In this document: piece by piece, positions 11,935 to 22,155 of the stretch
Position numbering within the stretch: the stretch's first letter is position 1
How the letters are laid out: each line of letters begins with the position of its first letter
Assembly (NCBI GenBank): GCA_020747015.1
Contig: JAGTJM010000023.1
Location: 62,001-126,000, forward strand
Direction of reading: 5' to 3'
DNA: 64,000 bases
Source of the DNA: Pyrenochaeta sp. MPI-SDFR-AT-0127
Lineage: Eukaryota > Ascomycota > Dothideomycetes > Pleosporales > Cucurbitariaceae
Notes under the pieces: generated by a model
Database searches by the model: none
The model's input: the letters and a program-made list of their open reading frames with translations, nothing else
What the model was told of the DNA's origin: nothing
Translations under genes and position numbers: made by a program

Positions 11935-12869
11935 ATGTCAGCGCTGCATATCGACACAATATCACTAGACGCATTCAATGATGTTTTATCACGATATCCT
12001 TCAGCTGTGCCGGACAAGTTGCAAGAGCTAGACACTTTGCGTTATGACACGATCCCTTCAACTGTTGTTGAGAGACAGGACGCGGCATATCTTACCAAAG
12101 ATGAAGTAGAGAAACTTGTAGAGTGGAAGTTGTATGTGTATACATAGCATTTGAGTTGTCACGTTAGCGCATTCCCCTGATACTATTCGGCAGGAAACAC
12201 GGCACATTCCGCCCCAAGTTGTTGTCGCTCGTGCAGAGCAATGATTCAGAAACCATTGTTCAGAGCACGAAGAAGGTATCCGAGTTTCTTGCAGATGTCG
12301 ACCTTGATGGCACGACTCCAAGCTCCTCTCCACTTCCTGCCTTGAAGATCCTCACGCAGTTCAAAGGTATAGGCCCAGCAACCGCGAGTCTGCTCCTGAG
12401 TGTGATGAAGCCGGATAGTATCCCGTTCTTCTCAGATGAGCTATTTAGATGGTGCCTGTGGGACGATTCCGGGAGCCCCAGAGGGTGGAAGAGAGGGATC
12501 AAGTATAATGTAAAAGAGTACGCGGAACTCGTGGAGAGGGTGAAAGGGTTAAGGAAGAGGTTGAATGTGAGAGCTGTGGATATCGAGAGGGTTGCTTGGG
12601 TCTTGGGCAGGGAGGGTGTAGATGTTGGTAACGGTGAGAATGGGCATGTGAAGGGAGAGAAAGCAGAGCAAGCTAAGGGCACAGCAGACAACGGAAAAGA
12701 GGCAGAGACTGAGCAAGCGAAATCTGTCGAGCAAGCGGCGAAGGAGAAGATTGAGGACAGCGTCGAGAAGCCCCCGAAGCAAACCTCAAAGGCGGGCACC
12801 AAACGCAAGGCAAGGGAAGCCAAATTACCCGCTGAGGGTACAAGGAAGAGTAGTCGGACGAAGAACTAG
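11935..12869 (+). CDS. Conserved fungal protein with helix-hairpin-helix-like motif and charged tail
   Basis: Exons 11935-12131 and 12194-12869 encode 290 residues; the intron (GTATGT to GGCAG) splits a Leu codon and leads into KHGTFRPKL. Residues about 115-135 read LKILTQFKGIGPATASLLL, a helix-hairpin-helix of the kind found in DNA glycosylases and other DNA-binding proteins. It is followed by FFSDELFRWCLWDD and a helical segment. Residues after about 205 are Lys/Glu/Ala-rich and end in a basic TKRKAREAK...RKSSRTKN tail that could be a nuclear signal. No catalytic Lys/Asp pair of a glycosylase could be assigned, so the function is unknown; nucleic-acid binding is inference. Confidence 0.75.
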
Positions 12870-15800
12870 AGCAGGTTCTCGATCTCACTTGGTAACTCCG
12901 TAGGCAAGCTAGGATATATATCAGCCAGCTCAACATGTAAGCTCGCTCAGCAGCCATGTCACCCTATTCGTCTCTCCACCACTGGTCACTACCGAACCTA
13001 GTCCATCGCCTGCCGCGGAAATGCTTCTATTCCATCGCCCAGAGTCGCACAGTCCATTATGCTCACGTTCCACAAATATACCATTCAGAGAGCAACCAAA
13101 GGTATCGCTTCCCAATCACACCGATAACTTCTGCTTACCATCGGCTGCTCAGTCAATTTGGTTCATGCTCACAAATTGCACACAGGGCGAAAACCGATCG
13201 CGACCCTGTCCCTTTTCTAGAAGATCCCCCCCTCAATATCAGAACTCTCACACACATATGCCTGCATAAAAAAAAAGCGGGGAATGGCACGCATTCAGCC
13301 CTAATCCCTATTGTCTTAACATTCACTTGCTATACAGTCAGTCGTGCACCGAGTCGGGCGTCGCTCACGTTGCGGTGAGACGCATTCCCCGTCTGATCGG
13401 TGTGCTTCGCGTCTGTGACTTGTGTCGCGCATGAGGATCTACACGATGGAGTAAGGGTCTAGGTTCGGTGGAAAGGGGGGGTAAGGTCGTTGGTCTTAGG
13501 TAAGAAAATACGGGCCTATTCGGCATCCCCCCCTTCCCTGTTGCTGCGAGTGCCCTGCATGGGCCCTCGAGTTTGCATGTAGTGAGGTAATGTCTGATGT
13601 GAGTTCTAGGTTTCCTTTGCTTTAGACTTTTGACTGGCTTCCCCTCCTTGCCCCTTGGATTATCCGGTCAGCAGGTTCCCGCGCCCCCTTCGCAAGGCGT
13701 GCTGGTCGGTGTGAGGAATCTTTTTTTGCATGTTGTGCATATTAAAAAAGGAAGTCTTACTCAAATTGTACACGTGGGAAAATGCGGGGAAACCTGGAGA
13801 CTTTTAGCAAGAGGAAGAGGTGGAGATTGCTTGAATTTGCAGGCTACCCTGTGGAATAACGGACATGGGCGTTGCGTTGCGGGGTCTTCGGAGAGAGCCG
13901 AGAGCGGACCTTTTTTGGTTGGCATATGTCTTTTCTTATTCGCGAATGGCCATTGGGGCGATGCGTATGCAATGGTATCTACTGGGATGTGAAAGGCTGC
14001 CAAGTGGGTAGTATGAGGAGCTAAGTCTGACTATGGAGATGTTGTTTTATGGAGTCGGTCGCTGGTGAGTGGCCAAAGCAAGCCTTTGGCTAAAGAATGC
14101 AAGTTCGAAGCAGACTCTTGTGGTACCTACATGACTGCTCGTCCGTTATTTCCCGTTGTTTTCTTGGTACTCGTACAAGACAATTTACGTCCTCGCGTCG
14201 CGCCCCCCGTAGTCCACGATTCATCCCCACGGGCGCGCAGCCCCAAAACCCGGGTGTCGCACTCCCGTATCCAGACCACACTCTTTCATATCCCCCAGAT
14301 TGCCAGCAGCAGAAAGTAATCGGCGAGATGGAGAGGACTTTGCGGGGACAGTACCCGGGCTACTAACGCCCCCTTTGCTCTTTGCATCACTCTCTCTCTC
14401 CTTCTGCCTTCCTTCCCGTGCTATGCGTGACATATTGGCCCCGTCCTGCAGCCCCGTCCCAACAAAGCAACACTTCCGCGCCACCCTGTCCCAGCACCAC
14501 CATGCACGGTGACACGGCCTTTCTTTCAACAAAAATGATAATACTATAGCCCTATACCGCGCTACACACTGGCCATGCTCGGTTGTCGATACCGATGGCG
14601 CAAAGCAACAATAAAGGTACAACGGGAGCTAGCTCCGCGTACAAGGCGCGCTCCCGCATGCTGTCTTTGTCGCAACTAGAGATCAGCCACTTGGATCTAA
14701 TGCAGAAACGAGAACGAGAGTAACCTAGAGCGAGAAAGAGAAGAAAGGGCTGCAGGACACTATACTTAGTTTTCCGTCCCCAGGTTCGGAAAAACACCTA
14801 TTGCTAGTTCCCCCTTTTGATTACAACGACACCATGTCATCAATCACAGGCAAACAGAGAGGAAATAGTCCCGCGCCCCGGTTCAGGTATCCGAAGATCG
14901 TCGTTTGGAAATGCAGGTTCATCCCCCATATATCGCCCTCGTAGTTTTCCTAGGGGCCGCGTTTTTCGCAACACATGCAGCTCATCGTGGCACGGAGGGG
15001 AGCACGCCGATCTGAGACAGTGGCGGGTAGGGCGCCGCAGAAGCGCAATGAAATGGGGGGATCCATGTTATCTATTAGAGTTTGACTGTTCGGTGTTGTT
15101 TTCGGTCTGCGGGACGGCCGTGGGTGTGTGTCGCGATGCCAGATGGGGCACTCGGCGCAGGCGTTGAGATGAAACGGAAAAGATACCGGGGATGTGGTCA
15201 AACCCCCCAAGGGGAAGGGGGTCAGATAAGGAACTTCCAAATGCTGTTCCGCGCATTCGGCTCGTACGATGGAGGCAATACTTTGCAATCACGAAATCAA
15301 GTCAAGATCTGCGTACTATTGGGTCAAAATACGACAAGCACAATGCTTGTCTTGAATTACTATGCTATACACGGTATCACCACCGGATGATGGTTCAATA
15401 GTCCCGAAAGCCAAAGGCAAAACACCGAGAGAAGAGTTGTCCGTTCACCCTTCTGAGCACCGTTCTATCATGCTAATGCTCCCATTCCATTTGCGCCTTG
15501 GGGAAATGATAGCCAAAGCCTAATTGTGCTGCCCCCATCCCAACAAGTGGAGGGATGTACAAAATAAGGTATCTCATCTGAATCGTCAACATGCCCTCAT
15601 CCTTCATTCCAACATACCAGAGAAAAAGCCATAGGCAAACCCAGCCCAAGCCATGCGAACCAATAAAACAAAAGCTAGCTAGGAACATAGATACTACAAA
15701 GGAAATAAAAGAAGAAAGAAAAACGCCGCCTTTTATTGAAGTGCTCGCCCATGCAAACCCAGTTCCAAGTTTTGAAAACGCCCGGCGCCTGCCTTGGAAG

Positions 15801-15910
15801 TGGTGATTATCTGATGTGGTTTGCTGTATTGTACACACGTTGAAATTCAAGTCCCAAAGTATGCATAGTCGTACATAAACGATAGATGTGTGTAGACGAC
15901 GATCCTAATG
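12870..15910. other. 3-kb gene-free interval between convergent genes
   Basis: The plus-strand HhH gene and the minus-strand kinase gene both end into this interval. Reading frames here are short, overlap on both strands and lack family features, including a 125-codon minus-strand frame at 15473-15850. CT-rich stretches occur around 14380-14420. It may hold long 3' untranslated regions or a non-coding RNA; I see no direct evidence for either. Confidence 0.5.
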
Positions 15911-18900
15911 CTATTGTGCTGTAGGTGTTGCCGTCTCGGGAGTTGGTGTCTTTTCGTCCGATGGTTCGCCCGATGGGAGGATCTTCTTGACTGTGCCGTT
16001 GCTCCCACTGCGAGCTGAGCGACGGCGGCCAGTAGTTCTCAATTCTGCGTTGACGTCGGAGCGCGCCAGCTCGGCATTGGATATTGAATTGCTTCGGCGC
16101 GGCTTCGACACTACCTTTCGTCTGCCGAAGAACAGGGCGTCATCGTCGCTCTCTTCCTCTTCCTCTTCCTCGCTTTCGACAGCATGATCTCCATCGTAGC
16201 CCGCAGGATCATCGACAGGCGCCTCGAACTGATTGACGGGGATTGAGTCTGCCGAGGTTGTTGGCAGCATGGCGGCAAAGTGATTCAAAGGCGCGCACTC
16301 GTCTGGTGCAGACGAGCCAGCAGATGCAACAGAGGGGATGGAAGGATTGGAGGTAGACTGCGACATGGGCGTGAACTGTTCTTCAGAAGAACAAAAGGCG
16401 AGACCTCGCTCTTGTTCACCGACAGGACTATTCTCGGAGGATGGATCGTTGCGGTTCAAGTAGTCTTCGACCTTTTTCCGCTGGAAGTCGATCTCGTCAT
16501 CTGGGCTCGGAGGGCATGCGGTCTGACTGAGTGACGAGGGAGGACGTTGATGTGTAGACTTTTCGCGCATCATCTTCTCTTCCCATATCTTACGTTGCAT
16601 CAACGCGTCCTTTGCCCGATCGAACCTTTGCTCCAAAGTCTCATGTGTGAGTATCACAGGATGCGATGGCCTCCTGCCGGTATAGAACTCATGAGCCGGC
16701 TGCATGGATGCCGTATGGTGCTGCGAATACTCTGATCTTTGATCCGGGGATCTGCCCAACGCAGAACCACCTTCAAGGTCGTTGACAGTTGCCCAATTCC
16801 GATGTAGGCGAGATGATAAGGAAGACAACGATGACTGCCGCGAATTGGTGTCAAGGGCACCGAGAGAATGTGGATCAGAGAAGCTTGGCGACGATCCATG
16901 GGCAACAGGCGACAAGTCCTTAAGTGCGTCCGGTTGGTCAACATGGCCAGCGGCGGTTGTTGTACTGATTGCAAGACTCGGGGCGCCATGAGCATCATCA
17001 TCGCACCCAATAAGCCTATCAATTGATTTGGCACGGCAGTGCTCCCTGGGGGGCTGTAATTTGTCCCTGCTCCTCATGCTGTTGACAACTCTTCGTGGAA
17101 GACCTCCAAATAGACCACCCAGTTGCGAGCCACCCGGAGAGTCTAGCGCCATTGGGGTGCCCGGGAGCGCCGGAGGATAGCCTGGAGAGACAGATCGACA
17201 CTGAAGCATGTCTGCTTGCCGGACAGTGTGTACGGAGGAGAGGGATCGGTCTGGAAGGACTGGCCTAAATCCCTCGATACTTTGTGCGGGTGACGCTGTG
17301 CGAGAGTTTGGGGTGTCGAAATATCTTGATCGCTCCCTGGCTTCTGGACTTGCAGTGACACTATGCGACAAAGGATGCTCCACCTCACGTGACCGTCCGA
17401 TAAGCTCTAGGATAGCCCCAGGCGCCGCACTACCTCGTCTTCCGTCCTGGCTGATGGTGCTGCTTGATGAAGTCGCGCTGATGCTTTGGGGTGTATCGTG
17501 GTTTGTTGCAGAGCTTTGAGCACGACGCCGTGAACCTGAGCTTCGATTGAAGCCTTTGGCCATGAAGTCTGATGTCTTCTTTACGACAGAACGGATACGC
17601 TCGACAAAGCCAATGGGAACCACGGCCTTTTCAACATCGTCTCTCGAGATCTCGATCCTTCTTCCATCGTATGATCTGCTTGGGTCCGTTTCTTCGACCC
17701 ATGCATCATAGTTGGAGATTCCGGAGAGCACCCACGGGTGACGCTTGATCTCGGGGATGGTGATGCGGTGTCGGGCTTCCTTGATGAGCAGACGCCGCAG
17801 AAGGTCGCGTAAGCTCTCGTCGACCTCCTCATACTCGAGATCATGTGGAGCTCTCTTGCTGCTCATCATTGGCTGGCTGTTTCGCCCGTGCGAGTTTGGT
17901 CGTGAATTGGCGTGTTCTGCTACAGGCTTCAAGCGATACCTTGGAATGTAAGGTTCGACTTCACTAATGACCTTCATCAGAGTGAAGGTGTTGGTGTCAT
18001 GGAACGGCACGCGACCGTAGATGAGACAATATAGCGTCACTCCGAGAGCCCAAACATCGATTCCGCCATCGATCAGCGGCGTGTCCATATCGACCTCGGT
18101 GCGACAGAGTTCAGGAGCGTAAAAGGCCGGGGTGCCGACTGTCTTTGCAAGTTCGATGGCTTCGTCAACCTCCTGATAGTCAGACTCGGAGTGGTCGCCG
18201 TTGCTTTCTTCTGTCTTTTGACGTCCTAGATAGGAAACACCAAAATCCGAGATCTTGATGCGATGCTCTCTCGTCACAAGCAGGTTGGCTGGCTTGATAT
18301 CGCGATGGATGACTTTTTGGTAGTGCAGATACTCAAGTCCCAAGACAGTGTCCTTGAACGCTTCCCAAGCAGCCTGAGTGGTCATCAAAGGCACGTAATG
18401 GAAGTGCTCAGGGATTTCCTCCTGTGCATCAGCCAAACGGGAGGAGCTGCTGCCTGCAATACTGGGTATGCGTCCTCGCACAAAGTCGTTATCGTATGCT
18501 CCATACATGGTTCCCTCGAGCCCAGTGGAAACATGGTCGTCGGTGGCAGGCGTGGGCGAGCGGAATGCAGTTTCCATGTTACCTTCGTGGTGGTTTGAAG
18601 CATCTTGCCCATGGAAGTGCACTCGGCTAGGCGGACGCTCGTCATCGTGGGTGGATGCCTGGGAGCTGCGACCGGTATCGGAATACTCGTCTTCAGAGTC
18701 GAGTCCGAACTCGAGACTCCAAGGTTCGTTGGAGGTAGCGTTCTTACGGCGGAGGTGAGCCTCCTTGGCCAGGCGGCGTTGTTGACGAGCAAGCTTCTGG
18801 TGTGCCACTCTGATGATCTTTTCATCTTCCAGGGCTGCACTATCGTTGTCGAAGATGCCTTGGGATTCTCGTTTGAAGCGACGCCATTCGACCAGGCAGA

Positions 18901-20137
18901 TCTCTTTGGCTCCTTCGGTCCTCCACTTGACTTCGCCCAACTCAACATGCTCCAGGACGATGTAGACCTTCTTCTTAGCTGGGTCATCAATGACTTCGAG
19001 TAAGCTGACAATGTTGGGGTGGCGGGCTTTCTTCAAGATGGCAATTTCACGTTTGATCTTGTCCTCGTGACTGGTGTTCTTGCCCAAGCGTCGTCGTTTG
19101 GAGTATCGGTCGACAATCTTGATAGCAACGTACTTCCCTTGAGGCAGGTCTTTGCCGAGCTTGACCTTTCCATGTACGCCTCTGCCTAGCTCGTCGATGA
19201 TTTCGTATTGGTTGACAATCTTGCGTCCTGAGACGGGGTCGGCCTGGACGTCGGCAATGTGGGTCTCCTTGGGCGGTTGCCTGTGAGTATGGTGCAGCCA
19301 AGGGCTCGAGTACAGGCCATCGTCAGGCTGCTCTAGGTTTCGAGAGCGACGGTTGTTTGGGTCAAAGAGGCCTGGGCTGCTCACGGGAGAGTTGCCAACG
19401 GTGCGAGGGGCCGATTCCATGATGTCTCGATAGTGGTCGTCGGAGATGCCAAAGGTGGAGAGGCTGGACAAGGAGTTTGCGGCCGAGTGAGCGGGGTGAG
19501 AGCTGCGGGAGCGAACAAAGGGTGGCATATGCGATGTTGGGTGCTGCTGGAGATGCAGAGCGGCATAGGACTGGTTGGGGTAGACGGGCCCATCCCGGCG
19601 TGAAGAGGCCGTGTATGTGTGAAAGGGCTCTACCGAATTGGCACGCACGGTCGCATTGCTGGTGGTGGAGGTGGTGGAAATGTCTCGCTGGAAGAGCGGG
19701 CGATCGGCATGTGTGGCCGAGGGCAGAGTTGCTATGCTGAGCGAGGCAGCCGAAGCGTTTGTGCTCGCAGAGGGCGAGGGGTCGGACGAGGCAGGCGTGG
19801 AGCGAGCGATTGGGGACGAGTACAGGCGGAGGGGCTGCGGAGAAAAGTAGCTGGGTTCGGGATCGAGCGTGTGAGGCTGGGTGAGGAGGGTTGCGCTGAG
19901 GGCGTCTGGTATCGAGGGCACCTCGGAGCGCGGGGTGGAGTCGTTCTCGTTGAGGGGCGCATGCCGTTGACTGGGCGTCGAGTCGCCATGTTGGTGTGGT
20001 TTGGGCGAGGGTGGGGTGGGAAGCAGGCGCGCCTCTTCTTGGGCCATGTAGCACACAGATGAGACAGGCGAGCTTTGTCGTGGGCGGTCGTGCGGCAATG
20101 GCCCTTGGGCTGTCAGGTCCAAGTTTGGCTCTACCAT
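15911..20137 (-). CDS. CaMKK/SNF1-activating-type serine/threonine protein kinase (SAK1/Ssp1-like)
   Basis: Single-exon gene of 1408 residues. The catalytic domain spans about 309-807. It has a glycine loop GRGVHGKV (318-325), the VAIK lysine (340), the alphaC glutamate (364), HRDIKPANLL (611-620), DFG (631-633) and APEL (674-677), so it should be active. A charged insert of about 165 residues sits between the VYIVLEHVELG hinge and the EAFKDTVLGLEYLH helix. The long N- and C-terminal regions are Ser/Pro-rich and disordered, with an acidic run near the C terminus. The domain resembles yeast Sak1/Tos3/Elm1 and fission-yeast Ssp1, which phosphorylate the SNF1/AMPK activation loop. That makes control of carbon and energy stress or polarity its likely job. 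The exact orthologue is not resolved. Confidence 0.88.
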   Translation of the reverse strand: MVEPNLDLTAQGPLPHDRPRQSSPVSSVCYMAQEEARLLPTPPSPKPHQHGDSTPSQRHAPLNENDSTPRSEVPSIPDALSATLLTQPHTLDPEPSYFSPQPLRLYSSPIARSTPASSDPSPSASTNASAASLSIATLPSATHADRPLFQRDISTTSTTSNATVRANSVEPFHTYTASSRRDGPVYPNQSYAALHLQQHPTSHMPPFVRSRSSHPAHSAANSLSSLSTFGISDDHYRDIMESAPRTVGNSPVSSPGLFDPNNRRSRNLEQPDDGLYSSPWLHHTHRQPPKETHIADVQADPVSGRKIVNQYEIIDELGRGVHGKVKLGKDLPQGKYVAIKIVDRYSKRRRLGKNTSHEDKIKREIAILKKARHPNIVSLLEVIDDPAKKKVYIVLEHVELGEVKWRTEGAKEICLVEWRRFKRESQGIFDNDSAALEDEKIIRVAHQKLARQQRRLAKEAHLRRKNATSNEPWSLEFGLDSEDEYSDTGRSSQASTHDDERPPSRVHFHGQDASNHHEGNMETAFRSPTPATDDHVSTGLEGTMYGAYDNDFVRGRIPSIAGSSSSRLADAQEEIPEHFHYVPLMTTQAAWEAFKDTVLGLEYLHYQKVIHRDIKPANLLVTREHRIKISDFGVSYLGRQKTEESNGDHSESDYQEVDEAIELAKTVGTPAFYAPELCRTEVDMDTPLIDGGIDVWALGVTLYCLIYGRVPFHDTNTFTLMKVISEVEPYIPRYRLKPVAEHANSRPNSHGRNSQPMMSSKRAPHDLEYEEVDESLRDLLRRLLIKEARHRITIPEIKRHPWVLSGISNYDAWVEETDPSRSYDGRRIEISRDDVEKAVVPIGFVERIRSVVKKTSDFMAKGFNRSSGSRRRAQSSATNHDTPQSISATSSSSTISQDGRRGSAAPGAILELIGRSREVEHPLSHSVTASPEARERSRYFDTPNSRTASPAQSIEGFRPVLPDRSLSSVHTVRQADMLQCRSVSPGYPPALPGTPMALDSPGGSQLGGLFGGLPRRVVNSMRSRDKLQPPREHCRAKSIDRLIGCDDDAHGAPSLAISTTTAAGHVDQPDALKDLSPVAHGSSPSFSDPHSLGALDTNSRQSSLSSLSSRLHRNWATVNDLEGGSALGRSPDQRSEYSQHHTASMQPAHEFYTGRRPSHPVILTHETLEQRFDRAKDALMQRKIWEEKMMREKSTHQRPPSSLSQTACPPSPDDEIDFQRKKVEDYLNRNDPSSENSPVGEQERGLAFCSSEEQFTPMSQSTSNPSIPSVASAGSSAPDECAPLNHFAAMLPTTSADSIPVNQFEAPVDDPAGYDGDHAVESEEEEEEESDDDALFFGRRKVVSKPRRSNSISNAELARSDVNAELRTTGRRRSARSGSNGTVKKILPSGEPSDEKTPTPETATPTAQ

Positions 20138-20293
20138 GACGGACCGGCGCTCAAGCGGTCTCAGAAGAGGCAGGCGAGGATAGCGACCATGTCAACTTTT
20201 TTTCAGTGGTGATGGAGGCGGAGGTCGTTGGCGACGGGTGTCATGCTGCAGCGGGGACGGCGAGGAGCATGGGGCTGTGCAATGTCGATGACG

Positions 20294-20380
20294 GAGGCAG
20301 CGGTGGTAGTGGTGGTAGTGGTAGTGGTAGTGGGAGTGGTGTTGGTGGTGGTGATGGGTGTGGTGGGTGTGGTGGGTGGT
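20294..20380. repeat. GGT/AGT-rich microsatellite
   Basis: An imperfect run of GGT, AGT and GGG triplets just upstream of the kinase start. On the minus strand it reads as ACC/ACT in the probable leader. Confidence 0.9.
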
Positions 20381-20997
20381 GTCGAGCAGTCGGGAGGCGG
20401 GCTCAACGGCTGATAATGGGTTTGGTTGAGAGAGACGATGGTGGCCCACATACGCTTTCCGTAAGCGGCAGTGATGGTCGAGGTTATTTGGGGCCGTGGA
20501 TGACGCTCTGGTGGTAGTGGAGGCGGGCAGACGAGCGAAACAAAGTGGGGACGCTACGGGCAGGCTTGAGAGTGCAGAGACAAAGAGGGCTGGCGGACAG
20601 GGCAATTCAGTCAATGGTCAGGTAGAGGGACCAACACGACGGCCCACAGCCAGAAGGCAGGGCGGACCGAGTGAGTTTGGTTGAGGCAAGCCAGGCGGTT
20701 TGGGGATCTTTTTCTCTGGGAGATCTGCCTCGATCCGTGCTCTCTGGCTCGCTCAGCGCCCTCACCCTCAGCAGCGCGGCAGCCAGACAGGGCCCATGCA
20801 GCATCACCCACAGGACGCTACTGCAGGCCAAAGAGGAAAGGCTCCCTGCCGAGGGTTGCAGCATGTCGCGCCCTCAGTGGCCCGGCTGCTGCCAGGCTCA
20901 ACAAGTGGCGTTCAGGGTGGTGAGGGGTCATGGCGGTCATGGCGGCCGGTGGTGTGGGTGGGCGTGCATGCGACCTGGCTGCTCAGGGCTCAACGCA

Positions 20998-21060
20998 AAC
21001 TGCTGGTGCTGCTGGTGCTGGTGCTGGTGCTGCTTTCTGCTTTCTGCTTGTTGCTGCTGA
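20998..21060. repeat. CTG/GTG-type triplet microsatellite
   Basis: Alternating CTG and GTG triplets followed by CTTTCTG units; low-complexity and non-coding in context. Confidence 0.8.
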
Positions 21061-21251
21061 GAGTGTTGCCGCATCCATGCCTGCGCAGGCTCCACTCAGC
21101 TGCGTCCGGTCTGCGCCGGCCCAGGGTTTGCTGCTGGGGGACCGGAGATGCAGCCAAACCACCCCTCCACTCTCCCCTTGGAGGCGAGATGAGAATTACG
21201 GCCAGCCGCGATAAGAGCGACCACCATAGTAGAGATGCACAAAACTCTAAT

Positions 21252-21326
21252 TCACCACCACTACCACCGTTACTACCACCTCTACCACCTCTACCACCTC
21301 TACCACCACCACCACCACCACCATCA
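21252..21326. repeat. ACC/TACCACC microsatellite
   Basis: An imperfect run of ACC triplets with CTACCACCT units. It is the complement-like counterpart of the GGT tract about 1 kb away, so the two could pair as an imperfect inverted repeat. Confidence 0.9.
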
Positions 21327-21733
21327 CTGCCACACGGGCTCTTGATGACGCCCCCACCCCCTGCTCCCGCTACCCATGATGAGAGCATCGCTCGCAATGG
21401 CCATGGTCCCTCTTTTTTCGTCCCAGCCGCTCTTTGCTTCCCCAGATTTCTCCCCTCGTATGGTATGGCATGCTGCTTTATTTGCTCCTTCGTTCCCGCT
21501 TCTGCTGCATCCTCTCCCAAAAAGCCCAAAACCCAGCTCGGCTTGTTGCGCCATCCCTCTTTGTCACCACCCAGCCAAAAGGTCGTCATTGACATTTTGT
21601 TGGGCCCGGCAATGTCCCACCACCATCGTGCCACCACTCGGCCTTCGGGGCAAGTGTCCAAAAATTAAATGTGATTCCCAACACGCACGTCCCGTGCCGC
21701 TATCGTGAAGTTTGCCCGCCCTCTGCTGCGTGC

Positions 21734-21749
21734 TTTGCTTGCTTGCTTG

Positions 21750-21781
<32 letters not shown>

Positions 21782-21793
21782 CCAGCCTGCCTG
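21734..21793. repeat. TTGC/CTGC tetranucleotide repeat
   Basis: Three or so TTGC units followed by about eleven near-perfect CTGC (CCTG) units, about 360-420 bases before the GPI10 start. Confidence 0.92.
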
Positions 21794-22155
21794 GCATGCA
21801 CTGCCGACAGCATGAAATTACTCAATCGCGACTCCCAGCGCCTATCGTGAGAAACCACGGGCCTCATGTCACGGCGCAGTCACACGGCGGCGCACGCTCG
21901 TCGTTGCAGGACTCACAGATGAACCCGAGTCTGGGCGCGCCGGCCAGACTCGCCCTCAATCATCGTGAAATACCCAATCCAGTATAGCCTGTTGCTTCAA
22001 ATTTCTGCACTTCCGACGCAAACGCGCTGGTGCATGACAAACCTTGCCCACTTTTGCAGCCCGCCAAGCCTACTAGACCCCCCAACCTGTCGCCATCGTC
22101 ACTCTCTGCAAGCACATCCGACCCTTCCCTCGGCTACCCGCTTTCTAATTGCCCA

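Larger units (their letters stand above)
20138..22155. promoter_or_regulatory. Long divergent region between kinase and GPI10 genes
   Basis: About 2 kb separate the starts of two oppositely directed genes. The stretch is rich in simple repeats (listed separately), and every longer reading frame in it is low-complexity. It probably contains both promoters and a long leader for the kinase. No defined operator was found. Confidence 0.5.

Noticed and set aside
15473..15850. Minus-strand 125-codon frame with two hydrophobic stretches
   Set aside because: It lies directly downstream of the kinase stop on the same strand, has no family features and probably falls in its 3' untranslated region.
20990..21661. 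Overlapping long frames on both strands around 20.7-21.7 kb
   Set aside because: They are open because of triplet repeats (poly-Gly, poly-Pro, poly-Ser) and show no domain; treated as low-complexity non-coding DNA.
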